DNA of 5,024 nucleotides from Promethearchaeota archaeon (lineage in GTDB: Archaea > Asgardarchaeota > Lokiarchaeia > Sigynarchaeales > SOKP01), in assembly GCA_004524425.1 (NCBI GenBank), contig SDNN01000210.1, positions 1-5,024 of the forward strand, in the 5' to 3' direction. The notes under the pieces were generated by a model. The model was not told the DNA's origin and did not search any database. It saw only the letters and a program-made list of their open reading frames with translations. The stretch's first letter is position 1; the number at the start of each line of letters is the position of its first letter. This document shows positions 1-4,905 of this stretch, piece after piece. Both the position numbers and the translations under genes were made by a program.

Positions 1-1143
1 ATAGATGGAATTTCTTATAAAGATAAAAATGGAAACATCGTTCATAATCGAGATCGCAAGTTAGAACCTGATTTAGATAACTTTCCCTTGCCAAGGCGCG
101 ATCTACTCGATGATAAGAAATATATTTATTTAGGGGTCAGACTCTCTCAATTAGAGACTTCACGAGGATGCCCTCATTCATGCAAATTCTGTTGCATTGT
201 TAAGATGTGGAAAGATCCTACTCAAAGGATCGTCTATAGGTCAAAAAGCGTAAAAAGAATCATGCAAGAGATATATGAAGTAGATAAAAAAAATGACTTC
301 ATCTTTTTCTGTGAAGATAATTTTACCATTCAAGTTCAGCGCACGAGAAAAATTTTAGAAACCATGATCAAATCTGGCATACCCAACAATTTTTATTTCA
401 GTTGTCAATCGAGAGTGGATACCTTGTACCGAAATCCATGGTTGATAGACCTCATGGAGAAGGCAGGGATGAGAATGGTATTTTTAGGAATTGAATCCGT
501 CCACCAGCAAAGCCTCGACGCCATGAATAAAAAAAATGTCACGCCTGCTAAGACTAAAAAAGTGGTTAAAATGCTGCAGGATCGCGGCATCTCCATATTT
601 GGTGGTATCATAATTGGATTTCCTGGAGAAACAAAAACCATGGTCCGGCAAACCATACAGTTTGCAAAGTCCCTTGAAATGACATGCGTTCAATTTACTC
701 CCATCACGGCATTTCCAGGAACAGATTTCTATGATGAAATGAATGAGAAAGGCTTGATCACGAGCCACAATTACAAGCATTATAATTTATTCCATTCCAT
801 GATGGGAACTGATCAATTAACAAATAAAGAAATTTACAGGCTAGTAAGCGAAGCATATGCAGCTTATTATCTAAGTGGCGATTACCTCAAAACCATGGCA
901 AAAAGATATCTCAAACCTTTTGGTAAATTCAATTGGATGGGCAGAAACGTGCCACGATATGTCAAAACAGTTATTAGAAGCGGATATAGGATGCTTCATA
1001 CTCAAGGAATCACGAGTTCCATTATCTCTGACGAATTAAAATCAATGAAAGGTCAAAAAATTGATCAGGCGCCTAGCTTTGAAATTAAAACGCCTCAAGA
1101 AAAACCTCTATATGAAAAACCGATTAGTGAAATAGCGAATTAA
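1..1143 (+). CDS. B12-binding-type radical SAM protein, 5'-truncated by the window edge
   Basis: This is the C-terminal 380 residues of a radical SAM enzyme of the cobalamin-binding group (COG1032-like). The frame is open from base 1. The stretch before the TTG at 88 (GISYKDKNG..., then DLDNFPLPRRDLLD) is the linker that normally joins an N-terminal B12-binding domain to the radical SAM barrel, so that TTG is not the start and the gene begins off-window. In window codon numbering, the [4Fe-4S]/SAM motif CxxxCxxC is C57-C61-C64 (bases 169-192). Other barrel landmarks are FFCEDNFT near 102-109, LGIES at 162-166 and the GFPGET loop at 206-211. The last ~80 residues are a basic, unclassified tail. 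By family, such enzymes do radical methylations, ring formations or rearrangements; the substrate cannot be told here. No partner gene lies downstream in the same direction, so the context gives no further clue. Family call firm, function open. Confidence 0.93.
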   Translation: MDGISYKDKNGNIVHNRDRKLEPDLDNFPLPRRDLLDDKKYIYLGVRLSQLETSRGCPHSCKFCCIVKMWKDPTQRIVYRSKSVKRIMQEIYEVDKKNDFIFFCEDNFTIQVQRTRKILETMIKSGIPNNFYFSCQSRVDTLYRNPWLIDLMEKAGMRMVFLGIESVHQQSLDAMNKKNVTPAKTKKVVKMLQDRGISIFGGIIIGFPGETKTMVRQTIQFAKSLEMTCVQFTPITAFPGTDFYDEMNEKGLITSHNYKHYNLFHSMMGTDQLTNKEIYRLVSEAYAAYYLSGDYLKTMAKRYLKPFGKFNWMGRNVPRYVKTVIRSGYRMLHTQGITSSIISDELKSMKGQKIDQAPSFEIKTPQEKPLYEKPISEIAN

Positions 1144-1191
1144 ATTCATTACTATAAATTGATTTTCTTCTTCTCTCATCAAATTAAAACT

Positions 1192-1205
1192 ATTTTTATT
1201 TTTTT
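1192..1205 (+). terminator. T-rich archaeal-type terminator after the radical SAM gene
   Basis: About 50 bases after the TAA stop of the radical SAM gene there is a T5 run (1193-1197) and a T7 run (1199-1205) separated by one A, preceded by pyrimidine-rich sequence. There is no strong hairpin. Archaeal RNA polymerase often terminates at U-rich tracts without a stem, so this is the likely 3' end; inferred from sequence only. Confidence 0.5.
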
Positions 1206-1300
1206 CATATTAATAAATCAAATCAAGTTCAATATGGGTAGTAATCTTTCAACTTAAATTTACAAATTCATGGATTACCAGAAAACCACACGCGTCCTTT

Positions 1301-1310
1301 TTTATATAAA
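1301..1310 (+). promoter_or_regulatory. TATA box for the 137-residue hypothetical gene
   Basis: TTTATATAAA lies 48 bases before the ATG at 1358. With the usual archaeal spacing of about 25 bases from TATA centre to start site, transcription would begin near 1330, giving a short leader of roughly 28 bases. The bases just upstream (CGCGTCC) are not a typical purine-rich BRE, which lowers confidence. Confidence 0.5.
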
Positions 1311-1357
1311 TTTTTATACATAGGTTTCAATATACTAAAAATAGTTTTTGAATAGGC

Positions 1358-1771
1358 ATGAGTTCAGGAGTCGTTAAAAAAAATGTTAATAGCATCCCGA
1401 AAAGTGAGCTTCCAATTCAAATCTTTTTTGATTTGCAACAAAACGAGGCTCAAAAATTAAAATTTCGTTTTATCTCAAAGCTCATCTCCTTGATGCGTGG
1501 TCAAAAAATTTTTGATGGGTATTTTAAAATTCTATCTAATCTAATCTCTTTAACATTAAATGCTCCTGAAAAAGTTTTTGATGATGTTCTATTTTCGGAA
1601 AGCAATGAGAATTTCAATCAAAAAGCCGAAAAAGAGGAGTTTCTCTTATTGCTTGATCAAGTTCGCATCATCTTTAACAAATGTCCAAATTTAACCATTC
1701 AACAAAAACTAAAATATTGTTCCATTGAGCGATATTTCATGAAGTGTTTTCTAAAACGATGTTCACACTAA
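1358..1771 (+). CDS. Hypothetical 137-residue protein with internal repeat and Cys-rich tail
   Basis: I do not recognise this protein. The ATG at 1358 has no good SD, but a TATA box sits at a suitable distance upstream. It has no signal peptide or clear membrane segment and appears mostly helical. Residues 37-54 (FISKLISL ... QKIFDG) and 57-76 (ILSNLISL ... EKVFDD) align as an imperfect repeat with the shared core S-x-LISL and a K-[IV]-FD ending, which suggests paired amphipathic helices. Residues 83-94 are polar and acidic, followed by a further helix. The last 29 residues hold four cysteines (C109, C121, C130, C135) and a terminal His137, which may or may not bind metal. Its TAA lies inside the end of the opposite-strand nucleotidyltransferase gene (9-bp overlap). 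An uninterrupted frame of this length in AT-rich DNA, plus the promoter, argues that it is real. No function is proposed. Confidence 0.65.
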   Translation: MSSGVVKKNVNSIPKSELPIQIFFDLQQNEAQKLKFRFISKLISLMRGQKIFDGYFKILSNLISLTLNAPEKVFDDVLFSESNENFNQKAEKEEFLLLLDQVRIIFNKCPNLTIQQKLKYCSIERYFMKCFLKRCSH

Positions 1772-2506
1772 CTTCAACCATTTATTGTCTCTTTTTAATG
1801 CTTCATAATCCTGCAAATCACCACAATCTCCATAAAATCCATCCTTTTCTAACTCTACGATTCGAATTTTCCAGCTTCTCTCTTTAAGACCGCAACGGAT
1901 GGCCTCTGGCACCTCTATTTCACCTCTGGCAGATGGCTGCTGCACTTTTAGTATTTCAAAAATTTCTTTTGACAATATAAAAACTCCTGCATTATTTAAA
2001 TTAGTCTTAGATTTGCCAAGGGGTGGCTTTTCGATTATGTCTGAGCAGTAATTGCCCTTGCAGTAAATGGCAGCGCCCTTATATGGATCATCAACATGAT
2101 TGGCGACTAGAATGAAATCCGGGCTCTCTCTTTTGAATACTTCATGTACTTTCTCATAGGTATCTCGAGCGACCAAGGTATCTCCCCACGTGAGAAAAAA
2201 ATGCGTGTCTTCTATCAATTGCTCGCATAATAATAATGCTCCACCAGTTCCATTCAATTCGTTTTGCTCCACATACTCAATGTTTATTCCTAGGTTTTTT
2301 CCATTGCCAAAATGGTTGAATATTTGATCCTTGCGATATCCCACCACTAAAATAAAATCAAAAAATCCCGCTGATTTAATGGCTTTTATGATATACTCTA
2401 ATAATGGTTTTCCGTGAAGGGGAACCATGGTTTTTTGATGCTTATTTGTATATGGTCTCATGCGGGTTCCATAACCCGCGCACAATATAACTGCTTTCAA
2501 TACCAT
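1763..2506 (-). CDS. Sugar-1-phosphate nucleotidyltransferase (NTP_transferase family)
   Basis: This protein would join a sugar-1-phosphate to an NTP, giving an NDP-sugar and pyrophosphate in the cytoplasm. At 247 residues it has the length of a bare Rossmann-like catalytic domain, without the left-handed beta-helix acyltransferase tail of GlmU-like relatives. The nucleotide loop is at residues 8-18 (LCAGYGTRMRP), with the conserved lysine at K25 (QKTMVP) and GKPLLEYI just after. GTGGAL (86-91) is the base-binding turn and GD (108-109) supplies the metal-binding Asp. EKP (159-161) and NAG (172-174) contact sugar and phosphate in the family. FYGDCGDLQDY (224-234) supplies the second Asp, D227. 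The ATG at 2506 must be the start, because the loop begins eight residues later. It lies 44 bp after the kinase gene, so co-transcription is likely. Base and sugar specificity (glucose, mannose, heptose or other) cannot be settled by eye. Confidence 0.93.
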   Translation of the reverse strand: MVLKAVILCAGYGTRMRPYTNKHQKTMVPLHGKPLLEYIIKAIKSAGFFDFILVVGYRKDQIFNHFGNGKNLGINIEYVEQNELNGTGGALLLCEQLIEDTHFFLTWGDTLVARDTYEKVHEVFKRESPDFILVANHVDDPYKGAAIYCKGNYCSDIIEKPPLGKSKTNLNNAGVFILSKEIFEILKVQQPSARGEIEVPEAIRCGLKERSWKIRIVELEKDGFYGDCGDLQDYEALKRDNKWLKLV

Positions 2507-2550
2507 TTTTCAACTTTTATAGCAATGTTAGATTATCATGAAATTACATG

Positions 2551-3534
2551 TTAATAATTAAAAATATCAAAAATCCAAGATCTTCCCCCGGCTCGTTCAA
2601 TGGCTCCCGCAACCTCTTCTTGTTTTCCAGGACATATTGCTAACATGCAACCGCCACCACCCGCACCCATTTGCTTGGCTCCTAAAGCACCCGCTTCCTT
2701 AGAAGCTTCACATAAAAGCCTGATTTTTTCACTTTCAGCTTCAAGAACCCTTTCTTGCTCCTGTTGAGTATCCATTAATAATCCCAATTTCTTGTAATCG
2801 TTTTCCAGCAATGCTTTTTTTCCTTGATATACACATTCTTCAATGATCTTAAATGCTTCTAAAGTGGTTGGATCCCTGGTTCTAATCTGCTTTTTAACTC
2901 TATTTAATACAGAAGCAGCCTTGCGTTCTTCCATCGAATCCCCTACAACAATGGGTAATTTCTTTATATCTAAAACTTCGACTCTAGGATGTTCATCTGT
3001 ATGAATGAACGTCACTCCTCCATGAGCTATGCTATATTGATCCATTCTTCCACATTGGATCCCTAAATCATGATTCTCTCCTAAATAAGCTAATTCGGCA
3101 ATTTCAGCAGTTCTTAATCCAATATTAAAGGCGTGATTAATGGCCCTAAGAAAGCCAACAGATACTGCGGCAGACGTCGAGAGTCCGCAACCAATCGGGA
3201 TATCGGAATTGACATCCATGTAAAATCCGCTTTTTATTCGATCCTTTAATCTTACATAGAGCACGCTCCAATATGCTAAATCAATATTTTTAGGTGGAAT
3301 ATCATCAATATTGAAAGAAGTTCTTTCTTTTGTGTCATGACTATAAAAAATCACCGTGTTGTCATTACTCGTGGTCAAATTTATCTTCATCATTAGATTT
3401 ATTGCCATGGCAATTACCGGCTTCCCCAATAAATCCACTTTATCCCCTAAAATGCAAATGCGTCCGGGAACCTCAATAGATACTCTCTTCTTCATCCTTG
3501 AGTTTTTTTGATCTAGTTTTAAAATGTATAACAT
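2551..3534 (-). CDS. GHMP-family sugar kinase, galactokinase-like
   Basis: This is an ATP-dependent small-molecule kinase of the GHMP superfamily, closest in its motifs to the galactokinase branch, which phosphorylates sugars at C1. Numbered from the ATG at 3534, motif 1 is PGRICILGDKVDLLG (23-37). The ATP loop PIGCGLSTSAA is at 113-123. ENHDLGIQCGRMDQ (153-166) carries E153 and the likely catalytic base D165. The C-terminal glycine motif GAKQMGAGGGG is at 285-295. R25 and D34 match galactokinase sugar-site residues, but the classic GEHTDY reads GDKVDL, so the substrate may not be galactose. The start is uncertain. ATG 3534 has a weak AAAGG four bases upstream, giving 327 residues, whereas homology begins only after the in-frame ATG at 3495, giving 314. 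An in-frame TGA at 3562-3564 blocks any longer form. The sugar nucleotidyltransferase follows directly, pointing to a two-step sugar-activation route. Confidence 0.92.
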   Translation of the reverse strand: MLYILKLDQKNSRMKKRVSIEVPGRICILGDKVDLLGKPVIAMAINLMMKINLTTSNDNTVIFYSHDTKERTSFNIDDIPPKNIDLAYWSVLYVRLKDRIKSGFYMDVNSDIPIGCGLSTSAAVSVGFLRAINHAFNIGLRTAEIAELAYLGENHDLGIQCGRMDQYSIAHGGVTFIHTDEHPRVEVLDIKKLPIVVGDSMEERKAASVLNRVKKQIRTRDPTTLEAFKIIEECVYQGKKALLENDYKKLGLLMDTQQEQERVLEAESEKIRLLCEASKEAGALGAKQMGAGGGGCMLAICPGKQEEVAGAIERAGGRSWIFDIFNY

Positions 3535-3565
3535 GGAACCTTTTTTTAATCTTAAGAAATCTCAT
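3473..3565 (-). CDS. Possible 30-codon leader ORF overlapping the kinase start out of frame
   Basis: An ATG at 3565 sits four bases after a strong SD and opens a 30-codon frame (MRFLKIKKRF..., very Lys/Arg-rich, ending ...EEESIY) that stops at 3473-3475. It overlaps both candidate kinase starts (3534 and 3495) in another frame. It could be a leader peptide coupled to kinase translation. Alternatively, it is the true kinase N-terminus put out of frame by a one-base miscount in an A7 run (3541-3547 or 3503-3509 in plus coordinates). Removing one A from either run joins it to the kinase frame. The peptide itself matches nothing I know. Confidence 0.35.
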   Translation of the reverse strand: MRFLKIKKRFHVIHFKTRSKKLKDEEESIY

Positions 3566-3569
3566 TTTT

Positions 3570-3577
3570 CCTCCCTC
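3570..3577 (-). promoter_or_regulatory. Strong Shine-Dalgarno upstream of the kinase region
   Basis: On the minus strand the sequence reads GAGGGAGG, then AAAA, then ATG. It contains GGAGG, complementary to the archaeal 16S 3' end, at near-ideal spacing. It is the only strong SD in the window and points to the ATG at 3565, not to the kinase ATGs at 3534 or 3495. Confidence 0.7.
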
Positions 3578-3600
3578 TGACTTGCTAACACAAGGTAGAT

Positions 3601-3641
3601 AAAAAAATAGCATCACGCGAAAAATGAATTGTTCGAAAAAA
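3601..3641 (-). terminator. Clustered T tracts after the small GTPase gene
   Basis: Reading the minus strand downstream of the GTPase stop there are three T runs: T6 (3641-3636), T5 (3624-3620) and T7 (3607-3601). This pattern fits intrinsic U-tract termination in archaea and would separate the GTPase transcript from the kinase transcript. The T7 run followed by ATC could alternatively serve as a poor TATA element for the kinase. No stable stem is obvious. Confidence 0.45.
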
Positions 3642-3652
3642 CTAGTAAGTGA

Positions 3653-4189
3653 TCAAACCAAACCGATGTTTTTTAATATTTCATAAGAGATCGACTCGAA
3701 AATTTTCTGCACGTTCTCTCCAGTTTTCGCTGAACATTCCGTTACTCCATATAAATCATATTTTTGAATTAATGGTTTGACATCTTCCACATCCACTTCT
3801 CTTTCCTCTTCAAGGTCCGTTTTTCCCCCCACGCATAATATAGGAATATTCTCCTCCTCGTCTTCTACATTATTTTTAAACACTGAGAGCCATTCAGCAA
3901 TGTTATCTAGAGTATTTTTTCTGGTAATATCATACATGAAAATTGCTCCTGAAGAACCCCGCACGTAGGCAGGTAGAAAGACTCTGAACCGTTCTTCCCC
4001 TCCAAAATCCCATATCTGGAGTTTTATTCGATTACTCCCCAATACGATATCATGGGCCACGATGTCCACCCCTAAAGTGAGCTTCGTGTCGTCTTTAAAT
4101 CGATTCGAAATGTATCTATAAGTCAAGGACGTCTTTCCCACTCCCGCCTCTCCGAAAATGCATATCTTAAATGAAGCGTTGTATTTCAT
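3653..4189 (-). CDS. Rab/Ras-like small GTPase (Asgard type)
   Basis: A single-domain Ras-superfamily GTPase of 178 residues, the usual size, acting as a GTP/GDP switch. G1 (P-loop) is GEAGVGKT at 13-20. The G2 threonine is T38 in a TLGVD context, as in Rabs (TIGVD). G3 is WDFGGEERF at 60-68, and G5 is CSAK at 152-155. The G4 region reads VGGKTDL at 120-126, so the NKxD asparagine is Gly122. E65 occupies the position of Ras Gln61. The C-terminus (...KNIGLV) has no cysteine, so Rab-type prenylation is not possible; no other membrane anchor is visible. Such Rab-like proteins are abundant in Asgard archaea and rare elsewhere in prokaryotes; MglA-type bacterial GTPases are a poorer match because of the TLGVD and WDxGGEERF segments. 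No SD precedes the ATG. A TATA-like element 26 bases upstream fits a leaderless message. No GAP, GEF or roadblock gene is adjacent. Confidence 0.95.
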   Translation of the reverse strand: MKYNASFKICIFGEAGVGKTSLTYRYISNRFKDDTKLTLGVDIVAHDIVLGSNRIKLQIWDFGGEERFRVFLPAYVRGSSGAIFMYDITRKNTLDNIAEWLSVFKNNVEDEEENIPILCVGGKTDLEEEREVDVEDVKPLIQKYDLYGVTECSAKTGENVQKIFESISYEILKNIGLV

Positions 4190-4210
4190 GATGATAATCA
4201 GAATAATCTA

Positions 4211-4220
4211 TTTTAAAATA
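4211..4220 (-). promoter_or_regulatory. Candidate proximal TATA box of the GTPase gene
   Basis: TATTTTAAAA on the minus strand is centred about 26 bases before the GTPase ATG at 4189. That spacing would place the start site at or next to the ATG, in line with the lack of any SD. Other AT-rich candidates exist further upstream (near 4233-4242 and 4264-4275), so the true promoter is undecided. Confidence 0.35.
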
Positions 4221-4263
4221 ATTGTTACTACTTTATTATATTCCAACCTAATTTCTATGCATA

Positions 4264-4275
4264 TATTATAATAGA
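4264..4275 (-). promoter_or_regulatory. Candidate distal TATA element upstream of the GTPase, shared with the regulator gene
   Basis: TCTATTATAATA on the minus strand is identical to the sequence at 4810-4821 upstream of the winged-helix gene. Here it lies about 80 bases before the GTPase ATG and abuts the inverted repeat at 4276-4318. If used, it would give a leader of roughly 55 bases. Confidence 0.35.
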
Positions 4276-4318
4276 GTGCGAGTATAAAATACTTCTTAAT
4301 TGTGTAAGATACTTGCAC
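4276..4318. repeat. Inverted repeat upstream of the GTPase gene, possible operator
   Basis: GTGCGAGTAT (4276-4285) and ATACTTGCAC (4309-4318) are inverted 10-base arms with one mismatch. Nested inside are AGTAT-AAA-ATACT (4281-4293) and TCTTA/TAAGA (4294-4298 and 4305-4309). The block sits directly upstream of a TATA-like element in the direction of the GTPase gene, which suits a regulator-binding site. No binding protein is known. Confidence 0.4.
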
Positions 4319-4346
4319 ACTTAAAACTTCAGAAAATATTTACATG

Positions 4347-4382
4347 TCTTAATTATTTTTTGGGGACCTTTAAAAATTAAGA
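4347..4382. repeat. 8-bp inverted repeat TCTTAATT/AATTAAGA
   Basis: The perfect arms are 4347-4354 and 4375-4382 with a 20-base spacer containing GGGGACC. The same TCTTAATT octamer also occurs at 4294-4301, giving three copies in 89 bases. The site is between the regulator gene stop and the GTPase promoter. It may be an operator, an AT-rich RNA stem, or chance in AT-rich DNA. Confidence 0.3.
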
Positions 4383-4443
4383 ACTTTTAGGATATGATCT
4401 AACATGAATTGAATTAATTACAAGAACAAGAGAGAGAGACGAT

Positions 4444-4450
4444 AAAAAAA
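4444..4450 (-). terminator. T7 tract directly after the winged-helix gene
   Basis: On the minus strand the TAA stop at 4451-4453 is followed at once by seven T residues, then by a pyrimidine-rich stretch that includes a TC repeat (4429-4439 on the plus strand reads as an AG repeat). This suits U-tract termination of the regulator transcript before the GTPase unit. Confidence 0.5.
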
Positions 4451-4774
4451 TTAAAATTTAATGATGAGCCTGTCGAATTTAAGTTTACTGATTTTTCTAA
4501 CCCCGTGAGCCCCAGAGCTATATTCACAAATTATCAAACCCGCCTTTTCTAACTTTTTAATTTGAGCAGAAATGTTTGCCTCAGTCATGTCCAAATCAGA
4601 TGCTATTTTAGATACGTCTGCGGGTTCAATTTGAATTTGTCGTAAAATTTTTCTTCTAGTATTGCTAGATAATGCTTTCATGATATCTTCAACTGCTTCA
4701 TCAGTCTCAACCATGACAGTTTCATCTTCTCCTTCGAGACTTAATCCAACCAATTCGTTTTGAGTCAGTTCCAT
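4451..4774 (-). CDS. ArsR-like winged-helix transcriptional regulator
   Basis: A small DNA-binding protein, 107 residues from the ATG at 4774. An in-frame TTG at 4789 would add five residues; the ATG at 4794 is out of frame and stops after two codons. I prefer ATG 4774, although neither start has a good SD. Numbered from that ATG, residues 1-30 are an acidic leader (GEDETVMVETDEAVED). The segment ALSSNTRRKILRQI (34-47) is the typical opening helix of archaeal ArsR-type domains. The helix-turn-helix spans about 54-75, with TEANISAQIKKLEKAGLI (64-81) covering the recognition helix, and the wing is SSGAHGVRKIS (86-96). No CxC metal-sensing motif is present and the only cysteine is C83, so classic metal sensing is unlikely. 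It has its own TATA element upstream and a T7 tract downstream, so it seems monocistronic. Targets are unknown; its own promoter or the GTPase promoter is possible. Confidence 0.88.
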   Translation of the reverse strand: MELTQNELVGLSLEGEDETVMVETDEAVEDIMKALSSNTRRKILRQIQIEPADVSKIASDLDMTEANISAQIKKLEKAGLIICEYSSGAHGVRKISKLKFDRLIIKF

Positions 4775-4809
4775 TACTTTTGTTCTCAACCCATATTAAT
4801 ATTTCTCAT

Positions 4810-4821
4810 TATTATAATAGA
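4810..4821 (-). promoter_or_regulatory. TATA element of the winged-helix regulator gene
   Basis: TCTATTATAATA on the minus strand is centred about 41 bases before the ATG at 4774. A start site about 25 bases downstream falls near 4790, giving a leader of about 16 bases to ATG 4774, or a practically leaderless message if the TTG at 4789 is used. It is identical to 4264-4275. Confidence 0.5.
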
Positions 4822-4848
4822 ACCGAACGCATTTAAGTCATTACACTG

Positions 4849-4905
4849 TTACAAATGTAAAGAAGAATATCGATTATTTATTTTTACCTATATGAGTTAC
4901 ATTTG
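4849..4905. repeat. Inverted repeats upstream of the regulator, candidate operator
   Basis: TTACA-AA-TGTAA (4849-4860) is a short palindrome starting 28 bases upstream of the regulator's TATA element. Its right half, CAAATGTAA (4852-4860), is repeated in perfect inverted form as TTACATTTG at 4897-4905. Winged-helix dimers bind such palindromes and often control their own gene, so autoregulation is a reasonable inference. The rest of 4795-5024 is AT-rich with no convincing gene. Confidence 0.4.

Noticed and set aside
405..780. Two minus-strand frames of 83 and 98 codons opposite the radical SAM gene.
   Set aside because: They overlap each other and lie fully within well-supported coding sequence whose motifs are intact on the plus strand.
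1270..1323. Plus-strand 17-codon ATG frame in the spacer before the hypothetical gene.
   Set aside because: It spans the proposed TATA box, has no SD and is too short to support.
2514..2521. A good-looking TATA box (TATAAAAG, minus strand) just before the nucleotidyltransferase.
   Set aside because: It is only about 11 bases from the ATG at 2506, so transcription would start inside the gene, and the nucleotide loop near residue 8 requires that ATG. Co-transcription with the kinase is more likely.
3777..3968. Plus-strand frame of 63 codons opposite the GTPase, rich in Ser and Thr.
   Set aside because: It is the antisense shadow of the acidic GTPase coding sequence, with no promoter, SD or recognisable domain.
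4429..4439. AG dinucleotide run that could be read as a purine-rich SD-like element on the plus strand.
   Set aside because: No plus-strand frame of any length follows it. On the minus strand it is part of the pyrimidine-rich region after the regulator stop.
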